A DNA stretch of 7,098 nucleotides from a bacterium. Lineage in GTDB: Bacteria > Latescibacterota > UBA2968 > GCA-2709665. Both the position numbers and the translations under genes were made by a program. Below are positions 1 to 5,942 of the stretch, piece by piece; position 1 is the first letter of the stretch, and each line of letters starts with the position of its first letter. The notes beneath the pieces are model-generated. The model was not told the DNA's origin and did not search any database. It worked only from the letters and a program-made list of their open reading frames with translations. The DNA is taken from contig JAQCGA010000206.1 of assembly GCA_027619145.1 (NCBI GenBank), forward strand, positions 1-7,098, in the 5' to 3' direction.

Positions 1-28
1 CTCTTTCTTGGAGCGATCCAAGAAAGAG
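1..28. repeat. Perfect 11-bp inverted repeat (hairpin) at left edge
   Basis: The first 11 bases (CTCTTTCTTGG) are the exact reverse complement of bases 18-28 (CCAAGAAAGAG), with a 6-base loop. It lies downstream of the heparinase-like gene, read on the minus strand. If a T-run follows just outside the window it could be that gene's terminator, but no T-run is visible inside the window, so its role is open. The arms may extend beyond the edge. Confidence 0.6.
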
Positions 29-106
29 GGGAAAGAAGATCGCTCGCTCAACGCCGCGAGGGGCTTGATTTTGTTCGGAGAAAATCCTGGCTCAAGGCGT
101 CTGGGT

Positions 107-138
107 ATCTCAGAGGCGTACACGAGGGCCTCTGAGAT
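107..138. repeat. Perfect 11-bp inverted repeat (hairpin), 10-base loop
   Basis: ATCTCAGAGGC at 107-117 pairs exactly with GCCTCTGAGAT at 128-138. It lies in the untranslated region beyond the 3' end of the heparinase-like gene. No T-run follows on either strand, so it does not look like a standard intrinsic terminator. It may be an RNA-stabilising 3' structure, a repetitive extragenic element, or chance. Apart from this and the hairpin at the edge, I see nothing convincing in bases 1-227. A plus-strand frame running in from the left edge to a TGA at 257-259 is open but unrecognised. Confidence 0.55.
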
Positions 139-227
139 CCTTGCCGAGAGTTACCGGGTTCTTCAACGCTTTATTGCGGAGGTTGCAAGGTTGGTAAAAG
201 CGGTTGAGATGTTGATTAATCTCCTGT

Positions 228-1973
228 CTATAGTTGATAGGTGTGATTCTGGACGGTGATTTCGGTCTCGGATTTTCCGGTGTTGATTAGAGGTTGTTCA
301 TCTCCCGTGCAGAAGACCCACCAGATGATCGGGGCTTTGGGGTCTGCCTGGGCACAAAGGCTGAGGTGGCCGCGGGACCCTGAGATGCGGTCTACGTTTG
401 CATCGGTGAGTTCGGTTTGTGGGGAGGTGATCCAGAGTGTGACGTCCGGGTGGTAGATGTGGGCCCATCCATCCTGTACCCACCATGCGGCATCGGGGTT
501 CCCATGCCAGACGTAAGAGAGGGTTTCGATGCCGCTACCGGCGATGCGGTCTGCAACGACGACGGTGTTGTTCCCGGAGAGCCAGACGGTACGTGAGACG
601 GATTTGAGGTTGAGGTCTTTGGGGTAACAGGGTGTGAGGTCGATGTCCATGCGGCAGGTGTTGTTGCCGAGGTTGTGCAGGGACGAGGAACGTTTGGGGA
701 GTTTTTCTTCCTGGGCTTTTCCATTGATGACCGGGGCGTTGTGGGCGGTTGCGCCGAGGGTGAATACGCGTTCTTGTTTTTTCAGGTACTGCTGGTACCC
801 AGGATCGCTGATGAGCCACTTCCCACGGGTGCCAATGACGAGGGTACCGTTGTCTTTTTGTACGTGGCTCATTGGAGAACTGGTGGCGGACATGGCTACC
901 GCCAGGTCTTCTGGTTGCCAGCCGCTGCGGAGGGTGAGTGCGTAGTGTGCGTCCGTTGCACCGGCCGGATCGGGTTCGCCGGCGAGATCGTTTGCAACGG
1001 GCCGGAGTGCGGCAAGAGCATCTGCGCGGAGCCAGTCGGTGCGAACGCGGTTCAGGTACCAGGCGAGACGAGGGCTGGGTGCCATGCGGTAGAATTTTGC
1101 GTGGGCGCACATGTGGAAAGGCATTTCTTTGGGTTCCACGTCGCTCATTTCGGCTACGAGGGAGATGTCTCCGGGGGTGGAAAGGTGGATGGATTCGTCG
1201 AGGAGATCGTCGAAGCGGGGGTGATTCAGGATGGGGGAACGGTCTGGTTCGGGGAGCATGCGGAGCCAGACGGCGGCGAAGTCCATGATGTAGCCGTCGT
1301 AGCCGACGCCTTCGGAGTGGCCTTCGGCGCGGAGGTCCAGGATGGCTCCGAGGACGGCGTGGAGGCGCTGGTTGAGAACCGGGGCCGCCGGGTGTGAGAG
1401 CGTGTCTGCTGCAAGGGCGAGGGCGACGGTTCCGATGAAGGGAATGTTGTGGAGGACGTTGTGGGGTTCGTCCAGGGCGAGGATATCTTCTTTGGATTCA
1501 AAGGCACCGTGTTTTTCATCGGACAGCGGAAGGGTGTCTTCGATGTGGCGTGCGAATGCGTTCTGGATGTCTGAACGGGTCTGCTGAGGGAGCCAGTCCC
1601 AGTCCACGTATGCGGACCAGAGTGTGCGGATGGCGTGGCCGGAGCTGAGGTCGGGCATGTTGTGCTGGCGGTACCCGGGCCAGGCGGCGAGGCCATTCAG
1701 GTCTCGAATGACGAGTTCGCGTGCGGTTCCATCGTTAAACCAGGCGGCGGCCCAACCCAGGCTTCCAATGCGTTCTTCCAGGTCCCAGGTCATCCAGGTG
1801 GCCCAGGGGTAGGTAATGCCGGGCATGGGCATTGAAGGAAGGTAGAGTTCGCGGATGGGAAGGGGATAGGCAACTTTTCTGCGTACACGGTAGTAGTTGG
1901 CAATGAGGTGGGTTTGCGGGAGATACTGGTCTGCGCGACGCCGGATTTCGGATTCGATGTCTGAGGGTTTCAT
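228..1973 (-). CDS. Heparinase II/III-like family protein
   Basis: The 581-residue protein resembles polysaccharide lyases and related proteins of the heparinase II/III superfamily. The N-terminal ~340 residues are helix-rich with many Trp/Tyr, as in the alpha/alpha toroid, including EGVGYDGYIMDF at about 221-232. The C-terminal part starts with SHVQKDNG (369-376), then GKWLISDPG (384-392) and AHNAPVING (410-418). This is the typical order of the heparinase C-terminal beta-sandwich (His, then Asp-x-Gly, then His-Asn). No signal peptide is visible: the N-terminus is charged and hydrophilic. That is unusual, because most family members are exported. The ATG is supported by GGAGG at 1978-1982, four bases upstream. 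The gene has its own promoter (2020-2048) and is separated from the mqn genes by a terminator, so it is probably a single-gene unit. Substrate is unknown; family assignment is from motifs only. Confidence 0.75.
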   Translation of the reverse strand: MKPSDIESEIRRRADQYLPQTHLIANYYRVRRKVAYPLPIRELYLPSMPMPGITYPWATWMTWDLEERIGSLGWAAAWFNDGTARELVIRDLNGLAAWPGYRQHNMPDLSSGHAIRTLWSAYVDWDWLPQQTRSDIQNAFARHIEDTLPLSDEKHGAFESKEDILALDEPHNVLHNIPFIGTVALALAADTLSHPAAPVLNQRLHAVLGAILDLRAEGHSEGVGYDGYIMDFAAVWLRMLPEPDRSPILNHPRFDDLLDESIHLSTPGDISLVAEMSDVEPKEMPFHMCAHAKFYRMAPSPRLAWYLNRVRTDWLRADALAALRPVANDLAGEPDPAGATDAHYALTLRSGWQPEDLAVAMSATSSPMSHVQKDNGTLVIGTRGKWLISDPGYQQYLKKQERVFTLGATAHNAPVINGKAQEEKLPKRSSSLHNLGNNTCRMDIDLTPCYPKDLNLKSVSRTVWLSGNNTVVVADRIAGSGIETLSYVWHGNPDAAWWVQDGWAHIYHPDVTLWITSPQTELTDANVDRISGSRGHLSLCAQADPKAPIIWWVFCTGDEQPLINTGKSETEITVQNHTYQL

Positions 1974-2019
1974 GTAGCCTCCAAAGGTAATTTATGATGC
2001 AAAAGAGGTTCGACGGCCC

Positions 2020-2048
2020 AATATAGTGCGGCTGTTGGCGGGCGTCAA
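2020..2048 (-). promoter_or_regulatory. Sigma-70-type promoter of the heparinase-like gene
   Basis: On the minus strand, TTGACG (2048-2043) and TATATT (2025-2020) are separated by exactly 17 bases. Each hexamer matches its consensus at five of six positions. Transcription would start near 2012, leaving a leader of about 40 bases before the ATG at 1973 that includes the GGAGG ribosome binding site. It lies just after the mqn terminator, where a new promoter is expected. Confidence 0.65.
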
Positions 2049-2118
2049 CCGGTAAGTCATGGGTTGGAAAGTAGGTAGGTGTGTGTATAAAAGTGTCTCT
2101 GTGACCTTCATTTTGGGC

Positions 2119-2153
2119 AAAAAAACGGCCAGGCGTTACCTTACCCTGGCCGT
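2119..2153 (-). terminator. Rho-independent terminator after mqnA
   Basis: On the minus strand, ACGGCCAGG (2153-2145) and CCTGGCCGT (2133-2125) form a perfect GC-rich 9-bp stem with an 11-base loop. It is followed at once by a run of T (2125-2119). It begins 22 bases after the mqnA stop codon and marks the end of the mqn transcription unit. Confidence 0.9.
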
Positions 2154-2175
2154 GTTGAGAAATATAGAGTGTAGA

Positions 2176-2976
2176 TCAGGATTGTGGGAAGGTCTGGAGG
2201 TCTGGCTTGTGGTTGATGAGGCCGAGTTCGAAGGCGTACGCATAGTATTGACGAAGGCCCTGTAGCGCGGCTTCATCCAGGTCGTGGAGGGTGTTGTGGG
2301 TGAGGTATTCTGCGTAGAATTCAGTGGGGAAGCGGTGCGTTTTTGCGTACTGTTCGGCAATTTGGGGAATGTTGAGGCGGCCGAGGTTTTTTGCGTCGAT
2401 TAATATTTGGGTTTCTTCGGGCGGAAGCGAATCTTTGCGGCCGGTCCAGCATGCATATACAAAGGGTAATCCGGTCCATTCTGTCCAGGCCTGGCCCAGG
2501 TCCAGGATGCGGTAGTGGTCGAGGTCCAGGTCCAGGGCGGGGTCCCCAATGAGCAGTGCGGCATCGGCGTTTTCGAGGAGTTGTTCGGGATTTGGTGGAC
2601 AGGGGAATGTTTCGGGTGTGCAGTTGTAGCGATTTTTCAGGAGGATGCGACACAGGGCGGCAGAAGTTCGAGAGCTGGTGTCCAGGGCGAGGGTGCGGAT
2701 GTCTTCCGGGTCTTTGTTGAGTAGGAGAAAAACGCTGCGTACTGGGCCGGAAGAAGCGATGCCTACGCCGGGTACGATGTGGTAAGGTTCTGGTCCGCGG
2801 GCGATTTCGATGGACGGGATGATGGCCACGTCGAGCAAGCCATCGTGCAACTTTTGAGCACAGCGAGAGGGAACATCGTAGCGCATGTCGAAGTTGTGTG
2901 CGAGCTGTCCAGATTCAAGTGGCTGTACCAGCGGATGGGTGTTCAGAAACGAGATGACGCCGAGGCGGGTGGGCAT
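2176..2976 (-). CDS. mqnA: Chorismate dehydratase MqnA (futalosine menaquinone pathway)
   Basis: MqnA dehydrates chorismate to 3-[(1-carboxyvinyl)oxy]benzoate, the first committed step of the futalosine route; it is cytoplasmic. The 266 residues are near the family's usual length. The fold resembles a periplasmic binding protein, with the expected signature stretches: RLGVISFLNTHP (4-15), LLDVAIIPSIE (47-57), GIASSGPVRSVFLLL (72-86), LALDTSSRTSAAL (96-108) and ALLIGDPAL (140-148). The ATG follows an in-frame stop with no other start in between, so this start is firm. The ribosome binding site is poor. The gap after mqnC is only 10 bases, suggesting translational coupling to mqnC. It is the last gene before the terminator. 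mqnC and mqnE lie upstream on the same strand, which strongly supports the assignment. Confidence 0.93.
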   Translation of the reverse strand: MPTRLGVISFLNTHPLVQPLESGQLAHNFDMRYDVPSRCAQKLHDGLLDVAIIPSIEIARGPEPYHIVPGVGIASSGPVRSVFLLLNKDPEDIRTLALDTSSRTSAALCRILLKNRYNCTPETFPCPPNPEQLLENADAALLIGDPALDLDLDHYRILDLGQAWTEWTGLPFVYACWTGRKDSLPPEETQILIDAKNLGRLNIPQIAEQYAKTHRFPTEFYAEYLTHNTLHDLDEAALQGLRQYYAYAFELGLINHKPDLQTFPQS

Positions 2977-2986
2977 GCGTGGGCTT

Positions 2987-4087
2987 TCAGTTCAGGATGT
3001 TGTAGCGGGTGTTACGCCGTACGGGTTCGTAGTTGGCATCGCGGATGAGGCGCTGGATGGTGGGCAAGGTCATTTCGCTGGTGTGACTGGTTCCAGCGGC
3101 GCTGACAACGTTTTCTTCCATCATGGTGCTACCGAAGTCGTTGACGCCATAGCGGAGGCTTACCTGGGCAATGCGTGCGCCTTGTGTGACCCAGGAGGCC
3201 TGGAAACTGGGTACGTTGTCCAGGAATACACGGGCTACCGCAATGGTGCGGAGGTAGTCGTAGCCGGTGGCTTTCCAGCCGCCCCAGCGGGCGTTGTCTG
3301 CGCCAAGGGCGGTGTCGTCTGGCTGGAAATTCCAGGCGATGAATGCGGTGAGGCCGCCGGTTTCGTCCTGAAGGTCGCGAATGAGTCTGAGGTGTTCGAT
3401 GCGTTGTTCGATGGTTTCTACGTGGCCGTACATCATGGTTGCGGTGGTGTGCATGCCCAGGGTGTGGGCAATGCGGTGGACTTCCAGCCATTCGTGAACG
3501 CGGTCTTTGCGGAAGCCGATGATGTCGCGCACTTCGTCCGAGAGGATTTCTGCACCGGCACCGGGAATAGATTCTAACCCGGATTTGTGCAGGCGACGGA
3601 TGCAATCTTCCAGGGACAGGCGCGAGATGTGTGCGATGTAGATGATTTCTGTGGCGGAGAGGCAGTGCTGGTGGATAGAAGGGTAGCGTTCCCGGATGCT
3701 GGAGAAGAGGTCTTCGTAATATTCGATGCGGAGCTTGGGGTTGAGGCCGCCCTGCATGAGGATTTCGTTGGAACCGGGCGCATCTCCACCTGCGGTGACG
3801 AGTTCGTCTATTTTTTTGAAGATTTCTTCTTTGGGCAATACGTAACCTTCACCGGAGCCGGGCGGGCGATAGAAGGCGCAGAAGTCGCAGCGAACCCAGC
3901 AGACGTTGGTGTAGTTGATGTTGCGGCCAATGTTGTAGGTGACGATGTCTTCCGGGTGTTTTTTGCGGCGGACGTGGTCGGCCAGCATTCCAATTTCGGG
4001 AATGTTGGGGTGGGCCATGAGGCGGAGGGCATCGTCGGTGGTGATGCGTTTTCCGGCGTAGACTTTATCGGAAATGTCGGTAATCAT
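2987..4087 (-). CDS. mqnC: Cyclic dehypoxanthinyl futalosine synthase MqnC (radical SAM)
   Basis: MqnC is a radical SAM enzyme that closes the spiro ring of cyclic dehypoxanthinyl futalosine from dehypoxanthine futalosine. The 366-residue protein has the [4Fe-4S] CX3CX2C motif at C63, C67 and C70. Family stretches follow: QGGLNPKL (112-119), SIPGAGAEIL (173-182), TATMMYGHVET (215-225) and RDLQDETGGLTAF (from 237). PGAGAEIL, TTATMMYGH and LQDETGG point to MqnC rather than the paralogous MqnE. A small insertion, DAPGS, sits before the QGG loop, where many MqnC proteins have only a short GGTQ-like turn. The start is ATG at 4087, with AGGG at 4095-4098 seven bases upstream. It is followed 10 bases later by mqnA. 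The gap on its upstream side holds Uma2-like debris. Confidence 0.93.
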   Translation of the reverse strand: MITDISDKVYAGKRITTDDALRLMAHPNIPEIGMLADHVRRKKHPEDIVTYNIGRNINYTNVCWVRCDFCAFYRPPGSGEGYVLPKEEIFKKIDELVTAGGDAPGSNEILMQGGLNPKLRIEYYEDLFSSIRERYPSIHQHCLSATEIIYIAHISRLSLEDCIRRLHKSGLESIPGAGAEILSDEVRDIIGFRKDRVHEWLEVHRIAHTLGMHTTATMMYGHVETIEQRIEHLRLIRDLQDETGGLTAFIAWNFQPDDTALGADNARWGGWKATGYDYLRTIAVARVFLDNVPSFQASWVTQGARIAQVSLRYGVNDFGSTMMEENVVSAAGTSHTSEMTLPTIQRLIRDANYEPVRRNTRYNILN

Positions 4088-4109
4088 ATATATACCCTGC
4101 GGAATGACT

Positions 4110-4283
4110 TTAAGATGCTTCGCGAGATGGATACCAGAGGTTCGCGAGTTGGATTTCCAGGCCGGGGAAAAGACCGGGGTGGAACACGTTGTTCCCTGCG
4201 TGGGAACCGATGAGACACGGTGGATCTGATGCGAGACCGAAGGCTTCCAGCGTTTGGATTTCGGCGTTCAGGATCCAGTAGTG
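4110..4283 (-). pseudogene. C-terminal remnant of a Uma2-family (DUF820) gene
   Basis: Between mqnE and mqnC there is a minus-strand frame of 57 sense codons ending in TAA (4112-4110). It has no usable ATG, GTG or TTG near its beginning. It translates with HYWILNAEIQTLEAF, then LIGSHAGNNVFHPGLFPGLE and an end rich in LANLW. This matches, from memory of the family, the C-terminal pattern of Uma2 restriction-endonuclease-like proteins: (E)YWIVD-E-xTVEVF..., G-Y-x-G-D-x-x-x-S-PLFPGLE-x-x-L-xx-LW. Whole Uma2 proteins are about 180-200 residues, so roughly the last 55-60 remain. An in-frame TAA stands just before HYW (4286-4284), and the N-terminal nuclease core is missing. It is probably a dead fragment left by a gene once inserted in the mqn cluster. 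Family assignment is by pattern recognition only. Confidence 0.6.
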
Positions 4284-4293
4284 TTACACCGAA

Positions 4294-5442
4294 TCAGGAT
4301 AGAACGGGCAGTTCATCCGGAATGCTCACGGGTTCTTCTTCGACGATTTCACGTTCGGTTGAGATGACTTCGTAGAGGTTGTCGCGCTCGACCGGGTCGC
4401 GCCCGGCTTCGATGATGCGGTCCACGAGTTGTTTCCGGGTGAGTACCTGGCGGGGTTCTTCGTAGGTGCGACGGGTAATTTCGTATTCCTGGATGGTGCC
4501 GTCCACGTCGTCTGCACCGTACCAGAGGGCCACCTGGGAAATTTCGATGGTATTCATGATCCAGAAGGTTTTGATGTGCGGGAAGTTGTCCAGCATGAGT
4601 CGGCCGACGGCGATTTCTCGCAGGTCTGCCTGGCCGGTGGGGCCGGGAAGATGTTCCAATTCGGTGCGCTCGGGGTGAAAGGAGAGCGGGATGTAGGTGA
4701 GGAAGCCGTTGGTTTCATCCTGGAGTTCGCGCAGGCTGAGCAGGTGTTCGATTTTTTCGTTGGGGTTTTCGATGTGGCCGTAGAGCATGGTGGCGTTGGA
4801 GTGCATGCCCACTTCGTGTGCGGTGCGGGCCACTTCCATCCATTCGTCCGAGTCTGCTTTGGTCCAGAATAAGTCGCCGCGAACCCGATCGCTGAAGACT
4901 TCCGCGCCGCCGCCGGGAATAGAGGAAACGCCGGCTTCTTTGAGTTCGAGCATGACGTCACGCAGGGGTTTTTTTGCCGCACGGGCAATCTGTACCCATT
5001 CGATGGCGGTGAAGGCTTTGACGGCTACGTCCGGGCGAAGTTCTTTGACGGCTTTTACGATGTCCAGATAATAGGAGTAAGGGAGTTTGGGGTTGATGCC
5101 AGCTACCATGTGGATTTCTGTAATGGGGATGTGGAGGTAGCGTTTGACGCGCTCCTGTACGTCTTCGGGCCAGAGGACGTATCCTCGATCGTCTTTGGGG
5201 GCCACGTAGAAGGAACAGAATTTACAGAGTTTGTTGCAGACGTTGGTGTAGTTGATGTGCTGGTTGCGCACGTACCAGGCCACGTTGCCACACATCCGTT
5301 CGCGGACGATGTTGGCCAGGTACCCAACAGAGTTGAGGTCCGGGGTTTCGTAAAGTAGCAGACCTTCTTCAGCAGAGAGGCGTTCTCCGGCCTGGACTTT
5401 GTCGTATATGTTGTGGAGTTCTTTGGGGATGTGGTGTTTCAC
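4294..5442 (-). CDS. mqnE: Aminofutalosine synthase MqnE (radical SAM)
   Basis: MqnE is a radical SAM enzyme that joins the adenosyl radical of SAM to 3-[(1-carboxyvinyl)oxy]benzoate, giving aminofutalosine. From the GTG start the protein has 382 residues. The cluster motif CX3CX2C is C69, C73 and C76 within INYTNVCNKLCKFCSFY. Other family stretches are IHMVAGINPKLPY (110-122), SSIPGGGAEVFSDRVR (from 173), NATMLYGHIE and LQDETNGFLTYIPL. VAGINPKLPY and the GGGAEVF form separate it from MqnC. An ATG 17 codons further up exists, but I chose GTG 5442. A strong AAAGGAG (5455-5449) lies six bases before it, and both the AAAGGAG and the GTG are conserved in the duplicated 5' copy near 6106. The protein ends in an acidic tail, about EREIVEEEPVSIPDELPVLS, that looks longer than in most homologues. 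It lies 67 bases after the hicA-1 stop. Confidence 0.93.
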   Translation of the reverse strand: MKHHIPKELHNIYDKVQAGERLSAEEGLLLYETPDLNSVGYLANIVRERMCGNVAWYVRNQHINYTNVCNKLCKFCSFYVAPKDDRGYVLWPEDVQERVKRYLHIPITEIHMVAGINPKLPYSYYLDIVKAVKELRPDVAVKAFTAIEWVQIARAAKKPLRDVMLELKEAGVSSIPGGGAEVFSDRVRGDLFWTKADSDEWMEVARTAHEVGMHSNATMLYGHIENPNEKIEHLLSLRELQDETNGFLTYIPLSFHPERTELEHLPGPTGQADLREIAVGRLMLDNFPHIKTFWIMNTIEISQVALWYGADDVDGTIQEYEITRRTYEEPRQVLTRKQLVDRIIEAGRDPVERDNLYEVISTEREIVEEEPVSIPDELPVLS

Positions 5443-5456
5443 AAAAGGCTCCTTTG
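5290..5456. repeat. Direct repeat copy A (5' end of intact mqnE)
   Basis: This 167-bp segment aligns without gaps to 5954-6120 at a constant offset of 664 bases. I count 18 mismatches, about 89% identity. It covers the ribosome binding site and the first 51 codons of mqnE. Similarity stops abruptly at both ends. Confidence 0.93.
5449..5455 (-). promoter_or_regulatory. Ribosome binding site deciding the mqnE start
   Basis: AAAGGAG on the minus strand, six bases before GTG 5442. The same heptamer and spacing recur at 6119-6113 before GTG 6106 in the duplicated fragment. This argues against the upstream ATG at 5493. Confidence 0.85.
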
Positions 5457-5523
5457 AAGCATGCAGAAAAGATTCGTATGAGCAGCGAAGCACACGTTCA
5501 ACAATCCATCTGGTTATACTGTA

Positions 5524-5715
5524 TTAGCGACCCAACTCGGGGACGGATAAGCCGCGGCAGATCTTCCTAGCCAGGATATCTGCGATTTCGACATGTCGTG
5601 GAACGGCTTCAAGGTTTCCGGTTTGGGAATTCACCCATAATGAATGCGCGCGGCCTTCTCGTTTGAGTATGCAGCCAGGGCGCCGCAAATGTCGCAACAG
5701 GGCACCCCGTTTCAT
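5524..5715 (-). CDS. hicA: HicA-family toxin, module 1 (mRNA interferase)
   Basis: A 63-residue HicA/YcfA-like protein. HicA toxins are small double-stranded-RNA-binding-fold RNases that cleave mRNA in the translating cell and are held inactive by HicB. The N-terminus MKRGALLRHLRRPGC, the catalytic-type histidine H24 in REGRAHSLWVN, and VPRHVEI...LARKIC are typical of the compact family form. Many relatives read GGxH where this one reads GRAH; the histidine is kept. The ATG (5715-5713) overlaps the hicB-1 stop as ATGA, so the two are translationally coupled in antitoxin-then-toxin order. This order is the reverse of E. coli hicAB. mqnE follows 67 bases after the stop, with no terminator in between. 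Confidence 0.88.
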   Translation of the reverse strand: MKRGALLRHLRRPGCILKREGRAHSLWVNSQTGNLEAVPRHVEIADILARKICRGLSVPELGR

Positions 5716-5927
5716 TCGATGGTAATGGTGCCACGGACTGCTGTTTCCGGGATTCCACGAAGCCCGTCTTCCCGTCGATCTTCCAGGATCAGAGCAATCG
5801 CCTCTTTGAGGTTGTCCAGGGCTTGCACCGCTGTGTGCCCCTGACCATTTGCACCCGGAATTTCAGGCGAATAGGCGATATACCACTCTCCGTCCTTCTC
5901 TATGACGGAGGTGAATTCATTCTTCAT
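5712..5927 (-). CDS. hicB: HicB-family antitoxin, module 1
   Basis: A 71-residue compact HicB-like antitoxin that should bind and block HicA-1. It has the partial RNase H-like HicB fold: MKNEFTSVIEKDGEWYIAY at the start, then PEIPGANGQG and ALDNLKEAIALILEDRRE. No C-terminal helix-turn-helix or ribbon-helix-helix domain is present, so DNA-binding autoregulation is not evident. I place the start at ATG 5927 because MKNEF is the usual beginning and AAGGAG (5942-5937) stands nine bases upstream. In-frame ATGs at 5945 and 5936 fall before or against that ribosome binding site. It directly follows the mqnE 5' fragment, leaving no room for its own promoter outside that fragment. Confidence 0.88.
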   Translation of the reverse strand: MKNEFTSVIEKDGEWYIAYSPEIPGANGQGHTAVQALDNLKEAIALILEDRREDGLRGIPETAVRGTITIE

Positions 5928-5936
5928 TTGGTCCAT

Positions 5937-5942
5937 CTCCTT
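5937..5942 (-). promoter_or_regulatory. Ribosome binding site of hicB-1, touching the fragment's stop codon
   Basis: AAGGAG on the minus strand, nine bases before ATG 5927. Its first base is the last base of the TGA (5944-5942) that ends the mqnE-like fragment frame. Ribosomes finishing the fragment would stop on this site. Confidence 0.7.

Noticed and set aside
1..259. Plus-strand open frame entering from the left edge and ending at TGA 257-259, overlapping the end of the heparinase-like gene
   Set aside because: The product is not recognisable. The frame contains two perfect hairpins and overlaps the opposing gene by 32 bases. It could be the end of a convergent gene, but the sequence alone does not support calling it.
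675..1397. Long plus-strand open frame of 240 codons opposite the heparinase-like gene
   Set aside because: It is a composition-driven antisense shadow of a well-supported gene, with low-complexity Gly/Val-rich translation and no recognisable motif. The same holds for the plus-strand frames over mqnA, mqnC and mqnE.
2034..2049. Imperfect dyad GTTG...CAAC over the -35 of the heparinase-like gene promoter, a possible operator
   Set aside because: Only the outer four bases and a few inner ones are symmetric, which is too weak to claim a regulator site.
4119..4148. TTCGCGAG repeated 22 bases apart before mqnC, resembling paired operator sites
   Set aside because: Both lie inside the decayed Uma2-like coding sequence, and an 8-base repeat is likely by chance.
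4181..4195. Perfect short palindrome GGAACA-CGT-TGTTCC
   Set aside because: It falls within the Uma2-like remnant (codons for GNNVF) and has no promoter nearby, so it is probably incidental.
5457..5523. Possible mqnE promoter: TTGAAC, 17 bases, TACGAA on the minus strand; also TATAAC nearby
   Set aside because: The -10 matches at only three of six positions, and the TATAAC has no -35 at a suitable distance.
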